Origin: JANQOH01 sp965201155
GTDB lineage: Bacteria; Pseudomonadota; Alphaproteobacteria; UBA7887
Assembly (NCBI GenBank): GCA_965201155.1
Contig: OZ241752.1
Coordinates: 1,302,001-1,366,000 of the forward strand
Direction of reading: 5' to 3'
Length of the DNA stretch: 64,000 bases
Shown in pieces: positions 44,363-53,511 of this stretch (within the stretch, counting starts at the first letter, position 1; each line of letters begins with the position of its first letter). The position numbers and the translations under genes are program-made. The notes below the pieces were generated by a model. That model ran no database searches and was not told the DNA's origin. It worked only from the letters and a program-made list of their open reading frames with translations.

Positions 44363-44719
44363 GGGCGTACTCCCCTTCACAGTGCGGATTCAGCTTTGAA
44401 CTCCCCGGAGCGGAGTCTCTGCCGAACGAGCCGGTGCTACCGCCGCCATGATACCGAGAGCGCCTTCGCGGCGGAGACTGCGGCGCTTCACGCACTCCTG
44501 CATGTATCAGATCCAGGCACTTCGGGCTCATCCTGTGAAAGGTCCCCCGGTGAGGACGCTCGAGCACAGGACCATAGCGGTTCGATCCTGTTCGTGTCCC
44601 GGATGGTTCACGTTGAATATTTGTATGAGGTGGCGGGCGTGTACCAAGCTATTGATATGGCATATGAAAAGGTGTGCAACCTGCTCATCGCACCGACAGC
44701 CCGGAAATTCCCGCCTGCC
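44363..44719. other. Gap before the IS1380 fragments, no recognised gene
   Basis: About 357 bases between the methyltransferase start (minus) and the first transposase fragment (plus). It should contain the promoter for the methyltransferase operon. No transposon terminal repeat, tRNA or conserved gene was recognised. Confidence 0.5.
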
Positions 44720-45000
44720 ATGTCCCATCATACGCCGTTTCTCCCCGGTTTGTCACCCTTGAAAGGCCGCTCGCTTCACCTCCGCTTCGATGCCGGGGCC
44801 ATGTCTTCGAACGGCGGCGCGCTGATACTGCGCGAAATCGAACGCAAGCTCGGCATCGCCGACGGGATGGCGTCGTGTGTTGTCGAACGAAGACGCGCAG
44901 AGCGCACGCAGCATGATAGTGCCGCCATGATCCGTGCCCACATGATGGCCATTGCGTGCGGCTGCGAAGACTGCAACGACCTTGATGTGTTGCGTCACAA
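44720..45000 (+). pseudogene. IS1380-family transposase, N-terminal fragment (plus strand)
   Basis: From the ATG at 44720 the frame reads SHHTPFLPGLSPLKGRSLHL, then FDAGAMSSNGGALILREIER and AHMMAIACGCEDCNDLDVLR: the N-terminal 95 residues of an IS1380 (DDE) transposase. Similarity stops at about 44995-45000, after which the frame ends in unrelated text at 45023-45025. A full transposase has about 430-460 residues, so three-quarters are missing. The fragment meets a second one on the other strand. Confidence 0.8.
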
Positions 45001-45238
45001 TTATCGGCATCCTCGTTACCGCTAGCATTTGCGAAGATGCGGAGATGCGGCATCGCTGGCAGCGTGTGGACCACCCGCTCCGGGTTGCGCCAGTCGCGCA
45101 TGCAGCCGGCCGGCATCCCGGCCAGGCCGAGGCGGCGCCACGCCTCCCTCAGCAGGACCAGGCCGCAATCGAAATCGGCGATCACACTTTGCGGCGGACG
45201 ACTGGTAGATCGAACGGCAGGAGGTTATCTTCGGTCAG
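45000..45238 (-). pseudogene. IS1380-family transposase, N-terminal fragment (minus strand)
   Basis: On the minus strand LTEDNLLPFDLPVVRRKV runs to a stop at 45182, and one frame over the text continues IADFDCGLVLLREAWRRLGL, then CMRDWRNPERVVHTLPAM and FANASGNEDADNCD, ending at about 45000. This is the N-terminus of a different IS1380-family transposase, frameshifted and lacking the usual SSDGG stretch. It is cut at the same conserved place (ED-A-DLD) as the plus-strand fragment, so the two are joined tail to tail at the homologous position. Confidence 0.75.
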
Positions 45239-45402
45239 GTTGGATGTGGCGCTTTCGTTGCCGGGAGAGGAGCTCGCGGAACCACGAATTTCTGCCCCGT
45301 CACAATGACTCACGCCATATTTGCGGTGGCAGTACTGACCCGACGTGCGACAATGCGGACCAGGTTTTTCCGATGACCCCGGCAGCGGGAGGGCATGCAG
45401 CA

Positions 45403-46278
45403 ATGAGTCAGGCGAACCTGCCCCTGGGCTTGCCGAACCCGTCCGGCTCCGGCAGGCGCATCGCTGCGTCGCGGCGGCGCGGGCGGCGAAAGATCGCTTT
45501 TGGCTGGTATGGCGGGAAATTCACCCACCTTGATTTCATTCTTCCGCATTTGCCCCAGGAATGCGCACATTTCTGCGATGTGTTCGGCGGTTCGGCGGCA
45601 GTGCTCATAAATCGCCGCCCGGTTCCGGTCGAGACCTACAACGATCTTGATTCCGAGCTGGTCAATTTTTTCCGCGTATTGCGTGACCACCAGGAGGAAC
45701 TTGTCCGTGCAATATCCTTGACGCCGTTTTCGCGCGAGGAACTTGTTCTGGCTTGCGAGCCCGCGTGCGGGCTTTCGGAAGTCGAGCGTGCGCGGCGCTT
45801 CTATGTGCGCGCCCGCCAGACACGCACGGGCCTGGCGCAGACCAGCAGCGAGGGGCGCTGGGCCCATTGCGTCCTGACATCACGCGCGGGGATGGCGGGA
45901 GCGGTGTCCCGCTGGCTGGGCGCGGTCGAAGCCTTGCCGGAAATCGCGCAGAGGCTGCAACGGGTGCAAATCGAGAATGCGCCGGCAGTGGAAGTGATTT
46001 GCCGTTACGACACGCCCGATACCGTGTTTTATGCGGATCCGCCCTATGTTCACGAAACGCGCGGAGATTCTGCCGCTTATTCGTTCGAGATGAGCGACCG
46101 CGCACATGAGGAGCTCGCGGAGGTATTGAACCAGGTTCGCGGGCGCGTTGTGCTGTCGGGCTATCGAAACGGTCTTTATGGCCGGCTATACGCGGGCTGG
46201 CGGCGAATCGACGCGCCTGAAAAGCTCTGCCATTCCGTTCGCTCGCGGCGCCGTGAATCATTATGGGTGAACCGGTAG
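45403..46278 (+). CDS. DNA adenine methyltransferase, D12 class
   Basis: 291 residues. AdoMet motif I is FGWYGGKFTHLDFI (about 32-45) and FCDVFGGSAAVLIN follows; the catalytic motif IV is VFYADPPYVHETR (about 206-218). This is the alpha-class Dam/D12 N6-adenine methylase pattern. Start at the ATG after GGGAGGGCATGCAGCA; an upstream ATG at 45373 lacks a ribosome site. It is followed after 6 bases by an endonuclease gene, so it is the modification half of a third restriction system in the window. A basic, low-complexity N-terminal run (about 17-30) is odd for the family. Confidence 0.88.
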   Translation: MSQANLPLGLPNPSGSGRRIAASRRRGRRKIAFGWYGGKFTHLDFILPHLPQECAHFCDVFGGSAAVLINRRPVPVETYNDLDSELVNFFRVLRDHQEELVRAISLTPFSREELVLACEPACGLSEVERARRFYVRARQTRTGLAQTSSEGRWAHCVLTSRAGMAGAVSRWLGAVEALPEIAQRLQRVQIENAPAVEVICRYDTPDTVFYADPPYVHETRGDSAAYSFEMSDRAHEELAEVLNQVRGRVVLSGYRNGLYGRLYAGWRRIDAPEKLCHSVRSRRRESLWVNR

Positions 46279-46284
46279 GCAAGC

Positions 46285-47364
46285 GTGACCCGAAACGAAT
46301 TTTCTCGATGGCTTGGCGCCACGTGGCAAACGATCAGGGAGGCCGATTATCAGGGTGTAGATGAGGAAGTCGATCATTTCGTCAATCATCGATTGACGTC
46401 GGTCCGATATGCCCTGCTTACGCAACTATTGGCGCAGCTTGCAAACCCCAACCGCGACATATTGCGATTAACCAGCGACGGGACCCCGGAGGATACGGCG
46501 CCGAGAACAATTGCCAGCAGTGTCCTAGTGCCGTGGAATCAAGGAACTGACAATGTTCTCGGCAGGAGCGTCGATCCGTACGTAAACAATCCGCTCCGTC
46601 GTGAATCTCTGCTTTCCGACGATAGCACCATCAGGAATAGCGACCGCCCGGAGTGGCGGCGTCTGGCAGAGTTTCTGGAAGACTCTGCTGGCGTAGATAG
46701 GGGAGAGATCATTGCACGGACGCGCCGGGTGCTGCGAAGCGTGGCAAGGCGCCGCGACCGCCAGAAAATAGTCTATCCGGTGCCGGAGCGCGTAAGTAAT
46801 CTGCAAACAACACAAATTGTCAGCCGCTTTCTGGCCGAACCAAGCGGAGGGTTTCGGTCGCTGATTGTTACTACATCCATGCTGCGAACCGCAGGAGCCG
46901 TTTTCTCTCTTTTCGGTAAGGTTGAATCTCACGGTATCAATGAAGCAGACATTGCGAAAAACCGTGCAGGGGACATCATGTGTTACGGTTTTGCAGATGA
47001 TAAATCAACGAACGGACAATTACGTCTGGTATTGGAAGTGAAGGATATGGCAATATCTCTTCAGCATATCGACCATACGCTGAATAAAATCCTGGAGTCT
47101 TCAGAAGAAATACAGGATATTTTGTTTATTTCTCCGGGAATTGCGGAAATTGACAGAAACTCCATCGATAATCGTATCGCTGCCGCGTGGCGCCAAGGTG
47201 TCGATGTAAATCGTATCGATATAGAGACACTGGTTCGTTCTGTATCCGCTTTGTTTGGCGGCTCGGAACGCGCCAGGTTTCTGCAAGACGTCGGCGAGGA
47301 GCTTGACCGGCGCAGCGAACATCGGCATCGGGAGCGTTGGCGGGAATTGCTGGAACAATTGTAG
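46285..47364 (+). CDS. Type II restriction endonuclease, SacI-like
   Basis: 359 residues from a GTG. DNVLGRSVDPYVNNPLRRES, FLAEPSGGFRSLIV, VFSLFGKVESHGINEADIA and then AGDIMCYGF with LVLEVKDMAISLQHI form the pattern I associate with the SacI family (recalled, not searched). The D in GDIMC and the EVK of LVLEVKD would be the PD-(D/E)xK catalytic residues. Base composition is clearly lower in GC than the flanking core genes, a sign of transfer. It is coupled to the D12 methyltransferase just upstream. SacI cuts GAGCTC, but the specificity here is unproven. Confidence 0.65.
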   Translation: MTRNEFSRWLGATWQTIREADYQGVDEEVDHFVNHRLTSVRYALLTQLLAQLANPNRDILRLTSDGTPEDTAPRTIASSVLVPWNQGTDNVLGRSVDPYVNNPLRRESLLSDDSTIRNSDRPEWRRLAEFLEDSAGVDRGEIIARTRRVLRSVARRRDRQKIVYPVPERVSNLQTTQIVSRFLAEPSGGFRSLIVTTSMLRTAGAVFSLFGKVESHGINEADIAKNRAGDIMCYGFADDKSTNGQLRLVLEVKDMAISLQHIDHTLNKILESSEEIQDILFISPGIAEIDRNSIDNRIAAAWRQGVDVNRIDIETLVRSVSALFGGSERARFLQDVGEELDRRSEHRHRERWRELLEQL

Positions 47365-47525
47365 CTCGACATACGGTCCTTGCCGAGGTGGTGACCCGGG
47401 CCGGCGGGTGAGTCGTCTTGCTCGAACTATCGAAATGGACGGCTTCTCGACTTTGCGGGGGGTGGGGGCTATGCTCCGGTGATATTGCCGTACGCGGTGC
47501 GGCATTCGTGAAGGAGGCGACAGGG

Positions 47526-48116
47526 GTGGCGATGGGCGCGTTCGAACTCAGGCCGGTGGTCATGCTCGCGGCCTTGCTGGTGGCGTTCCTCGGCCTGACG
47601 GCGTGCGGCAGCAGCGAAAATATGGACGTCAGGGCCGAATATCCGTCCGATCATCCAGGGGGCGTGTACCCCAACCGGCCCGGGGGCGATTTTCTCGAGG
47701 AAAGCCTGCTGGGGGGCGACGGGATTGTCCTGTTCGGCGGGCCGGATTATGACGCGGCGCGTGCGGCGGCGGCCGGCGGCGGCGCAGGCATTGGCGTAAA
47801 CGCCTATCTGTGGCGCGCCTCGCTCGACACGCTGTCGTTCATGCCGCTGACCTCGGCAGACCCGTTCGGCGGCGTGATCATCACGGACTGGTACACCCCG
47901 CCGGAAACGCCGGGCGAGCGCTTCAAGGCGTCAGCGTTCATTCTGGGACGCACCTTGCGCGCCGACGGCGTGCGCGTGTCGGTATTCCGTCAGATCGCCG
48001 ATAATGGAGGCAACTGGCGCGACGCCTCGATAGGCGAAACGGTATCCAGCGACCTGGAAGACACGATTCTGACGCGGGCGCGGCAGCTTCGCATTCGCGC
48101 CGCCGCCACCGAATAA
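47526..48116 (+). CDS. DUF3576 family lipoprotein
   Basis: About 196 residues. A signal ends at the LTACGS lipobox, so it is membrane-anchored. VNAYLWRASLDTLSFMPLTSADPFGGVIITDWYTP (cited in part) and RFKASAFILGRTLRADGVRVSVF are the signature of DUF3576 proteins, which lie before leuS in many alphaproteobacteria. Function unknown; the leuS-lptE context suggests an envelope role. Start: AGGAGG at 47511-47516 fits the GTG at 47526; the ATG at 47532 is the alternative. leuS follows after 162 bases. Confidence 0.87.
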   Translation: MAMGAFELRPVVMLAALLVAFLGLTACGSSENMDVRAEYPSDHPGGVYPNRPGGDFLEESLLGGDGIVLFGGPDYDAARAAAAGGGAGIGVNAYLWRASLDTLSFMPLTSADPFGGVIITDWYTPPETPGERFKASAFILGRTLRADGVRVSVFRQIADNGGNWRDASIGETVSSDLEDTILTRARQLRIRAAATE

Positions 48117-48278
48117 CGCGCCGCTGCCGGTTTCCGGCGCGGCGCTCCCCGGAAAAGCGGGGCGTTTCACCAAGAAAATAACTCCGGCGGCGGCGCGTTC
48201 CGCCTGTGCCGGCGGCGTCGGGCGGGCGGCGGCACGAGGCGCCGCACCGGGCCATGCGCAACCAGGAGGTGGAGATTG

Positions 48279-50831
48279 ATGGCGCGTTACGAGGCGGGGC
48301 AGGCGGAAGCCGAATGGCAGGCGGCGTGGGAGGCCGAGGGGTGTTTTCACGCCGCCAACGACGGCACACGGCCGAAATACTATGTGCTGGAGATGTTCCC
48401 CTACCCGTCAGGCCGCATCCATATGGGGCATGTGCGCGTCTACACCATCGGCGATGTGATCGCCCGCTACAAGCGGGCGCGGGGTTTCGACGTTCTGCAC
48501 CCCATGGGTTGGGATGCGTTCGGCATGCCGGCGGAGAATGCCGCGATGGCGGAACGCGTGCATCCGGCGGAATGGACGTGGGACAATATCGCCACCATGC
48601 GCCGCCAGCTCAAATCCATGGGCTTGTCCTATGACTGGCGCCGCGAGCTCGCCACCTGCTCGCCGGACTATTACCGCCACGAACAGGCAATGTTTCTCGA
48701 CCTGCTTGAACAGGGCATGGTCTACCGGACGGAAGCGTGGGTCAACTGGGACCCGGTGGACCAGACGGTGCTGGCCAATGAACAGGTCATCGACGGCAAG
48801 GGCTGGCGCTCCGGCGCGGTAGTGGAAAAACGCAGCCTGCCACAATGGATGTTCCGCATCACCGACTATGCCGATGACCTGCTGGAATCCCTCGCGGAGC
48901 TGGACCGCTGGCCGGATTCGGTGCGGGCCATGCAAACCAACTGGATCGGTCGCTCCCACGGCGCGACAATACGCTTTCGCCTCGCCGGGCGCAGCGACCG
49001 GCTGGAAGTTTTCACCACGCGCCCGGACACGCTGTTCGGCGCCAGTTTCTGCGCCGTGTCGCCCCACCACCCGCTGGCGGCCGCCTGTGCGGAAAGCGAT
49101 CCAGCACTGGCCGCATTCATCACCGAATGCAACCGCTCGGACACATCGGAAGCGGCGCTGGAAACGGCGGAAAAGCGCGGCTACGACACCGGTTTGAAGG
49201 CCCTGCACCCGTTCGTGGAAGGCCTGACACTGCCCGTCTATGTCGCGAATTTCGTTCTCATGGAATATGGCACAGGAGCGCTTTTCGGCGTGCCTGCGCA
49301 CGATCACCGCGACCTGGAGTTCGCACGCAAATACGACCTGCCGGTGCGCGTGGTGGTACGCCCGCACGATGCGGCTGATGATTTCAGCATAACCAGCGAA
49401 GCCTTTGTCGATGACGGCATCGTCATCAATTCCGATTTTCTGGACGGCCTGTCAGTCGAGCCGGCGAAGCGGGCCGTGACGGCGCGGCTTGCCGAGCGCG
49501 GCGAGGGCGAGGCGCGAACCAGCTACCGCCTGCGCGACTGGATCGTTTCGCGGCAGCGCTATTGGGGGTGCCCGATCCCCGTCATCCATTGCGCGGATTG
49601 CGGCATCGTCCCGGTTCCCAAGGCGGACCTGCCGGTGGTGCTGCCCGACGATGTTCATTTCGATATTCCCGGCAATCCGCTGACACGGCATGAAGCTTGG
49701 AAGCGCGTTCCGTGCCCCGAATGCGGAGCGGAAGCGGTGCGCGACACTGATACATTCGACACATTTGTTGACTCGTCCTGGTATTTCGCGCGCTTCGCCT
49801 GCGCCGACTCCGATGTACCGCTGGAAGCCGGTGCGATGCGGCGCTGGCTGCCGGTGGACCAATATGTGGGAGGCATAGAACACGCCATCCTGCACCTGCT
49901 CTATTCCCGCTATTTCATGCGCGCCCTGGGCAAGACCGGGCATGTGGACTTCGAAGAGCCGTTTGCGGGCCTGCTCGCACAGGGCATGGTGTGCCACGAA
50001 ACCTACCGCGACGCCGACGGGGCGTGGTTGTATCCCGAGCAGGTGGAACGCGGGGCCGACGGCGTGGCACGGCGGCGCGATACGGGAACGCCGGTGTCGG
50101 TGGGGCGCTCGCGGAAAATGAGCAAGTCGCACCGCAATGTGGTCGATCCGGAAGACATGATTGCCCGATATGGCGCGGATACGGCGCGTTTGTTCATGCT
50201 GTCCGACAGTCCGCCGTCGCGTGACCTGGAATGGACGGAAGCGGGAATAGAAGGCGCGTGGCGCTATGTGCAGCGCTTGTGGCGCCTGGTGACTAACGCG
50301 GCGGCATCGCTGCCGCCGCCGGGCGCGGCGGACCATGCCGGAGATGATGCGGCGTCGCTGGCGCTGCAGCGTGCGGCGCACCGCGCCATTGCCGGCGTCA
50401 GCGACGATCTGGAACGTTTCCGCCTGAACAAGGCGGTGGCGCGCATTCACGAATTGTCGAACGCCATCGCGGCCCATGCCGGCGGCAGCGGCGCGGCGCG
50501 GCGCGAAGCGCTCGAGACGCTGGTGTTGTTGATCGGGCCCATGACGCCGCATCTGGGAGAGACGCTGTGGCGCGTGCTGGGGCATGACGACTTCCTGTGT
50601 CAACGCCCGTGGCCGGAAGCGGACCCGGCGCTGGTCGCGGAAGAAACCATCACCATCGCCGTGCAGGTGAACGGGCGCAAACGCGCGACGCTGGAAGCGG
50701 CGGCGGGAGCCGACGCCAGTGTGCTGGAGGCGCGGGCGCTGGCGGACTCGCGCGTGGCCGCGGCAGTGGGCGGCAAGCCGGTGCGGCGGGTAATTGTCGT
50801 TCCCGACCGTATCGTCAATGTGGTGGCGTAG
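48279..50831 (+). CDS. leuS: Leucyl-tRNA synthetase
   Basis: 850 residues. Class Ia synthetase: the HIGH-like motif is PYPSGRIHMGHVRVY (about 38-52), the KMSKS loop is at 613-617, the CP1 editing domain lies between (about 220-420, with TTRPDTLFGASF and GTGALFGVPAHDHRD), and the C-terminal anticodon-binding and tail domains follow. It charges tRNA-Leu and edits mischarged tRNA. Start ATG after AGGAGGTGGAGATTG. The lptE ATG lies inside its last codons (50818), so lptE translation is coupled. Confidence 0.98.
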   Translation: MARYEAGQAEAEWQAAWEAEGCFHAANDGTRPKYYVLEMFPYPSGRIHMGHVRVYTIGDVIARYKRARGFDVLHPMGWDAFGMPAENAAMAERVHPAEWTWDNIATMRRQLKSMGLSYDWRRELATCSPDYYRHEQAMFLDLLEQGMVYRTEAWVNWDPVDQTVLANEQVIDGKGWRSGAVVEKRSLPQWMFRITDYADDLLESLAELDRWPDSVRAMQTNWIGRSHGATIRFRLAGRSDRLEVFTTRPDTLFGASFCAVSPHHPLAAACAESDPALAAFITECNRSDTSEAALETAEKRGYDTGLKALHPFVEGLTLPVYVANFVLMEYGTGALFGVPAHDHRDLEFARKYDLPVRVVVRPHDAADDFSITSEAFVDDGIVINSDFLDGLSVEPAKRAVTARLAERGEGEARTSYRLRDWIVSRQRYWGCPIPVIHCADCGIVPVPKADLPVVLPDDVHFDIPGNPLTRHEAWKRVPCPECGAEAVRDTDTFDTFVDSSWYFARFACADSDVPLEAGAMRRWLPVDQYVGGIEHAILHLLYSRYFMRALGKTGHVDFEEPFAGLLAQGMVCHETYRDADGAWLYPEQVERGADGVARRRDTGTPVSVGRSRKMSKSHRNVVDPEDMIARYGADTARLFMLSDSPPSRDLEWTEAGIEGAWRYVQRLWRLVTNAAASLPPPGAADHAGDDAASLALQRAAHRAIAGVSDDLERFRLNKAVARIHELSNAIAAHAGGSGAARREALETLVLLIGPMTPHLGETLWRVLGHDDFLCQRPWPEADPALVAEETITIAVQVNGRKRATLEAAAGADASVLEARALADSRVAAAVGGKPVRRVIVVPDRIVNVVA

Positions 50832-51339
50832 GGACGCTGCACTCGGCCTGGCGGCGCTGGCGCTGGCCGTCGCCGCAACGGGTTGCGGCTTTCGCCCGCT
50901 CTATGGCGGCGCGGCGGGAGAACGGATCCAGCGTGCGCTGGCCGGGGTCGAGATACTACCGATCGACGGCCCCCTGGGCGTCGAGTTGCGCAACCATCTG
51001 CTCGACTATCTGGCCCCCGCATCGCTGCATGAGGGGCTGCTGTACGAATTGTCCGTGCAGGTGGATTTCGCCTCCGACGCGCAAGTGACCGAGCGGGACA
51101 CGCAAATCAGGCGCTACATTGTCAGAATGAACGCTTCCTATGCCTTGAGAGCGAAGGAAGACGGCAGCGTGTTGAAGACCGGCAACGAATTCACCGAGAC
51201 CAGCTACAATATTGTGGAAAGGGAGAATTACTCCACGCTTGTTGCCGAACAAAGCGCGAAAGATGAAGCAGCGCGGGATATCAGCCGCGCAATCGTGTCA
51301 CGGCTGGCCCTCTATTTCGATCGCAAGGCCGCGCCATGA
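50818..51339 (+). CDS. lptE: LPS-assembly lipoprotein LptE
   Basis: 173 residues. Signal with an ATGC lipobox (Cys about 23), then CGFRPLYGG, the classic LptE start. The later text (RRYIVRMNASYALRA; SYNIVERENYSTLVAEQSA; ARDISRAIVSRLALYF) is typical of alphaproteobacterial LptE. It sits as a plug in the LptD barrel and helps insert lipopolysaccharide in the outer membrane. Overlaps leuS by 14 bases and ends overlapping holA (ATGA at 51336-51339). The order leuS-lptE-holA is standard for the class. Confidence 0.9.
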   Translation: MWWRRDAALGLAALALAVAATGCGFRPLYGGAAGERIQRALAGVEILPIDGPLGVELRNHLLDYLAPASLHEGLLYELSVQVDFASDAQVTERDTQIRRYIVRMNASYALRAKEDGSVLKTGNEFTETSYNIVERENYSTLVAEQSAKDEAARDISRAIVSRLALYFDRKAAP

Positions 51340-52364
51340 TCATCAAGACCGGGGAGGTGCGGCGGTTTCTTGCAACACCCCGGGAGGATATCGCGGCGGT
51401 GCTGCTTTACGGCCCCAATCTCGGCCTGGTGCGCGAGCGGGCCGAACAGCTTGGACAAGCCGTGGCCGGCGCGCTGGACGACCCGTTTCGCGTTGCCGAT
51501 CTGGCGCCGAAGGCGATCGCCGGCGACACGGCGCGGCTGGTCGATGAGGCAGCGGCGCTGTCCATGACCGGGGGGCGCCGCCTCGTGCGTGTGCGCGGTG
51601 CCGGCAATGAGGTGGCTGGGGCGTGCGAGGCCTTGATGGAACGCCCGCCCGGTCCTTCGCTGGTGGTGGTGGAAGCGGGCGAACTCAACCGGCGGGCGCC
51701 GCTGCGCGTCATATTCGAAAAGGCGGCAAACGGCGCCGCAGTCGCGTGCTATGACGATGACGAAGCGGCGCTGCGGGGCGTCATTCGCGAGCGACTGGCG
51801 GCGCATGGCATGAATGCCGCACCGGCGGCGGTCGAGGCACTGCTGGCGCGCCTTGGAAGCGACCGCAAGGTGGCGGTGGGCGAACTCGACAAACTGACCC
51901 TTTACGCCCATGGCAGCGCGGTTATCGACGAAGAGGACGTGCTGGCGGCGGTGGGTGACGCGGCCGAAGCAACGCTGGACGATCTTGCCGACGCGGTGGG
52001 GCTGGGAAACCACGCCCGCGCGGGGAAAGCGCTGGACAAACTCGCCGCCGACGGCGTGCCGCCGGTGCGCGTGATCGGCGCATTGCAGCGGCATTTCCAG
52101 CGTCTGCATTGGGCGCGCGCGCGGATGTCCGACGGTGCTGGCCCTGCGGCTGCGCTGGGCGCGCTGCGCCCGCCGGTGTTCTTCAAGCGCCGGGCAGCGA
52201 TGACGACGCAGTTGGGGCGCTGGTCGGCGGAAGACCTGGCGCGGGCGATGGGAATTCTCCTTGAAGCCGAAATCGGCTGCAAGACGACCGGCAGACCGGC
52301 AGCGCTGGTCTGCGCTCATGCGGTGCTGCGCGTCACCCATGCGGGGAGGCCGGCCCGGCCCTGA
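51336..52364 (+). CDS. holA: DNA polymerase III subunit delta
   Basis: 342 residues. AVLLYGPNLGLVRERAEQL near the N-terminus (a degenerate P-loop), SLVVVEAGELNRRAPLR in the AAA+ core and LADAVGLGNHARAGKALDKL and VIGALQRHFQRLHWARAR in the C-terminal collar domain are the HolA signatures. Delta opens the sliding clamp within the clamp-loader complex. Its start overlaps the lptE stop, so the three genes are an operon. The next gene, an SbmA-like transporter, begins 122 bases later and probably has its own promoter. Confidence 0.93.
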   Translation: MIIKTGEVRRFLATPREDIAAVLLYGPNLGLVRERAEQLGQAVAGALDDPFRVADLAPKAIAGDTARLVDEAAALSMTGGRRLVRVRGAGNEVAGACEALMERPPGPSLVVVEAGELNRRAPLRVIFEKAANGAAVACYDDDEAALRGVIRERLAAHGMNAAPAAVEALLARLGSDRKVAVGELDKLTLYAHGSAVIDEEDVLAAVGDAAEATLDDLADAVGLGNHARAGKALDKLAADGVPPVRVIGALQRHFQRLHWARARMSDGAGPAAALGALRPPVFFKRRAAMTTQLGRWSAEDLARAMGILLEAEIGCKTTGRPAALVCAHAVLRVTHAGRPARP

Positions 52365-52486
52365 CCCTTCGGCAGCCCCCCTGCCCTTTCCTCTCCACCC
52401 GCCCCGGGCGTCGGGTATTGCCGCAGGGCGCATATCTGCCCACATGCGGAGCAGGCGCCGCGCGCTCCGAAACACGGGAGACACGA

Positions 52487-53500
52487 ATGTTCAAGTCATT
52501 TTTCGCCAATCAGCGCTGGATGCACTGGTCGCTGCTCGGCAGCGGCATCATCCTCGGGGTCACCTGGTACAAGGTTCAGCTTGATGTTCGTATCAATGAA
52601 TGGTTCGGCGATTTTTACGACACGCTTCAGGAAGCGCTGGCGCAGCCGGGGGCTGTAGAATTCGAGGAATTTCTCGCCAAATGCCTCACCTTTGCGGAAA
52701 TTGCGGCAATCTATATCACCGTCGCGGTCCTGCTTGAGTTTTTTGTCCGTCATTATGTGTTTCGCTGGCGGACGGCGATGAATGACTACTACATGTCCTA
52801 TTGGGAGCAGGTGCGGCATATCGAGGGCGCCGCGCAGCGCATTCAGGAGGACACGATGCGCTTCGCCCGCATCGTCGAAGGACTGGGCGTCGCCTTCATG
52901 CGGTCGGTCATGACGCTGGTGGCGTTTCTGCCGCTTCTGTGGACGCTGAGCGCGCATGTGACGGAACTGCCGTGGATCGGCCCGGTGGATCATTCCCTGG
53001 TTTATCTGGCGATCATTTCAGCGGCCGCGGGAACGGTCTTGCTGGCGGTTGTGGGTATCAAGCTGCCCGGTCTCGAATTCAACAACCAGAAAGTGGAGGC
53101 GGCGTATCGCAAGGAACTGGTCTATGGCGAGGACCATGAAGACCGCGCGCGCCCGGAAACGGTGGGAGAGTTATTTTCCAATGTGCGCAAGAATTATTTT
53201 CGCCTTTACAAGCATTATTTATATTTCGACATAGCAAAATGGTCCTATCTCCAGTTCGCGGTGATCGTGCCCTATATCATGATGGGTCCGACGATTGTCG
53301 CGGGAGTCATCACGCTGGGCGTGCTGCAACAGATATTGCGGGCGTTCGACCGGGTGGAGTCGTCATTCCAGTTCCTGGTCAATTCCTGGGCGACGATTGT
53401 CGAACTGATGTCGATCTACAAGCGGCTGCGGGCTTTCGAGTCGGCGATCCGCGATCATGAACCGATGGCGCCCGACGCCCATGAATATGGCCGCGCCTGA
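52487..53500 (+). CDS. SbmA/BacA-like peptide transporter
   Basis: 337 residues with about six or more membrane segments (the SLLGSGIILGVTWY, ITVAVLLEFFV and AFLPLLWTLSA stretches, and later ones). The text FFANQRWMHWSLLG and INEWFGDFYDTLQEAL, and FRWRTAMNDYYMSYWEQVRHIEGAAQRIQEDTMRFA (shown in part), are the SbmA/BacA hallmark. These proton-driven transporters bring in antimicrobial peptides and, in rhizobia, are needed for symbiosis and for very-long-chain lipid modification. Start ATG after GGGAG. There is no ATPase domain, so it is the short SbmA form. Confidence 0.87.
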   Translation: MFKSFFANQRWMHWSLLGSGIILGVTWYKVQLDVRINEWFGDFYDTLQEALAQPGAVEFEEFLAKCLTFAEIAAIYITVAVLLEFFVRHYVFRWRTAMNDYYMSYWEQVRHIEGAAQRIQEDTMRFARIVEGLGVAFMRSVMTLVAFLPLLWTLSAHVTELPWIGPVDHSLVYLAIISAAAGTVLLAVVGIKLPGLEFNNQKVEAAYRKELVYGEDHEDRARPETVGELFSNVRKNYFRLYKHYLYFDIAKWSYLQFAVIVPYIMMGPTIVAGVITLGVLQQILRAFDRVESSFQFLVNSWATIVELMSIYKRLRAFESAIRDHEPMAPDAHEYGRA

Positions 53501-53511
53501 GCGGCGGCACC

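Noticed and set aside
43700..44719. Long plus-strand open frame running into the transposase fragment
   Set aside because: Its first part is antisense to the DPPY methyltransferase and has no family text; only the part from 44720 is IS1380-like.
48120..48180. GC-rich possible terminator between the DUF3576 gene and leuS
   Set aside because: The stem around CCCC/GGGG has a mismatch and no T-run; too weak to call.
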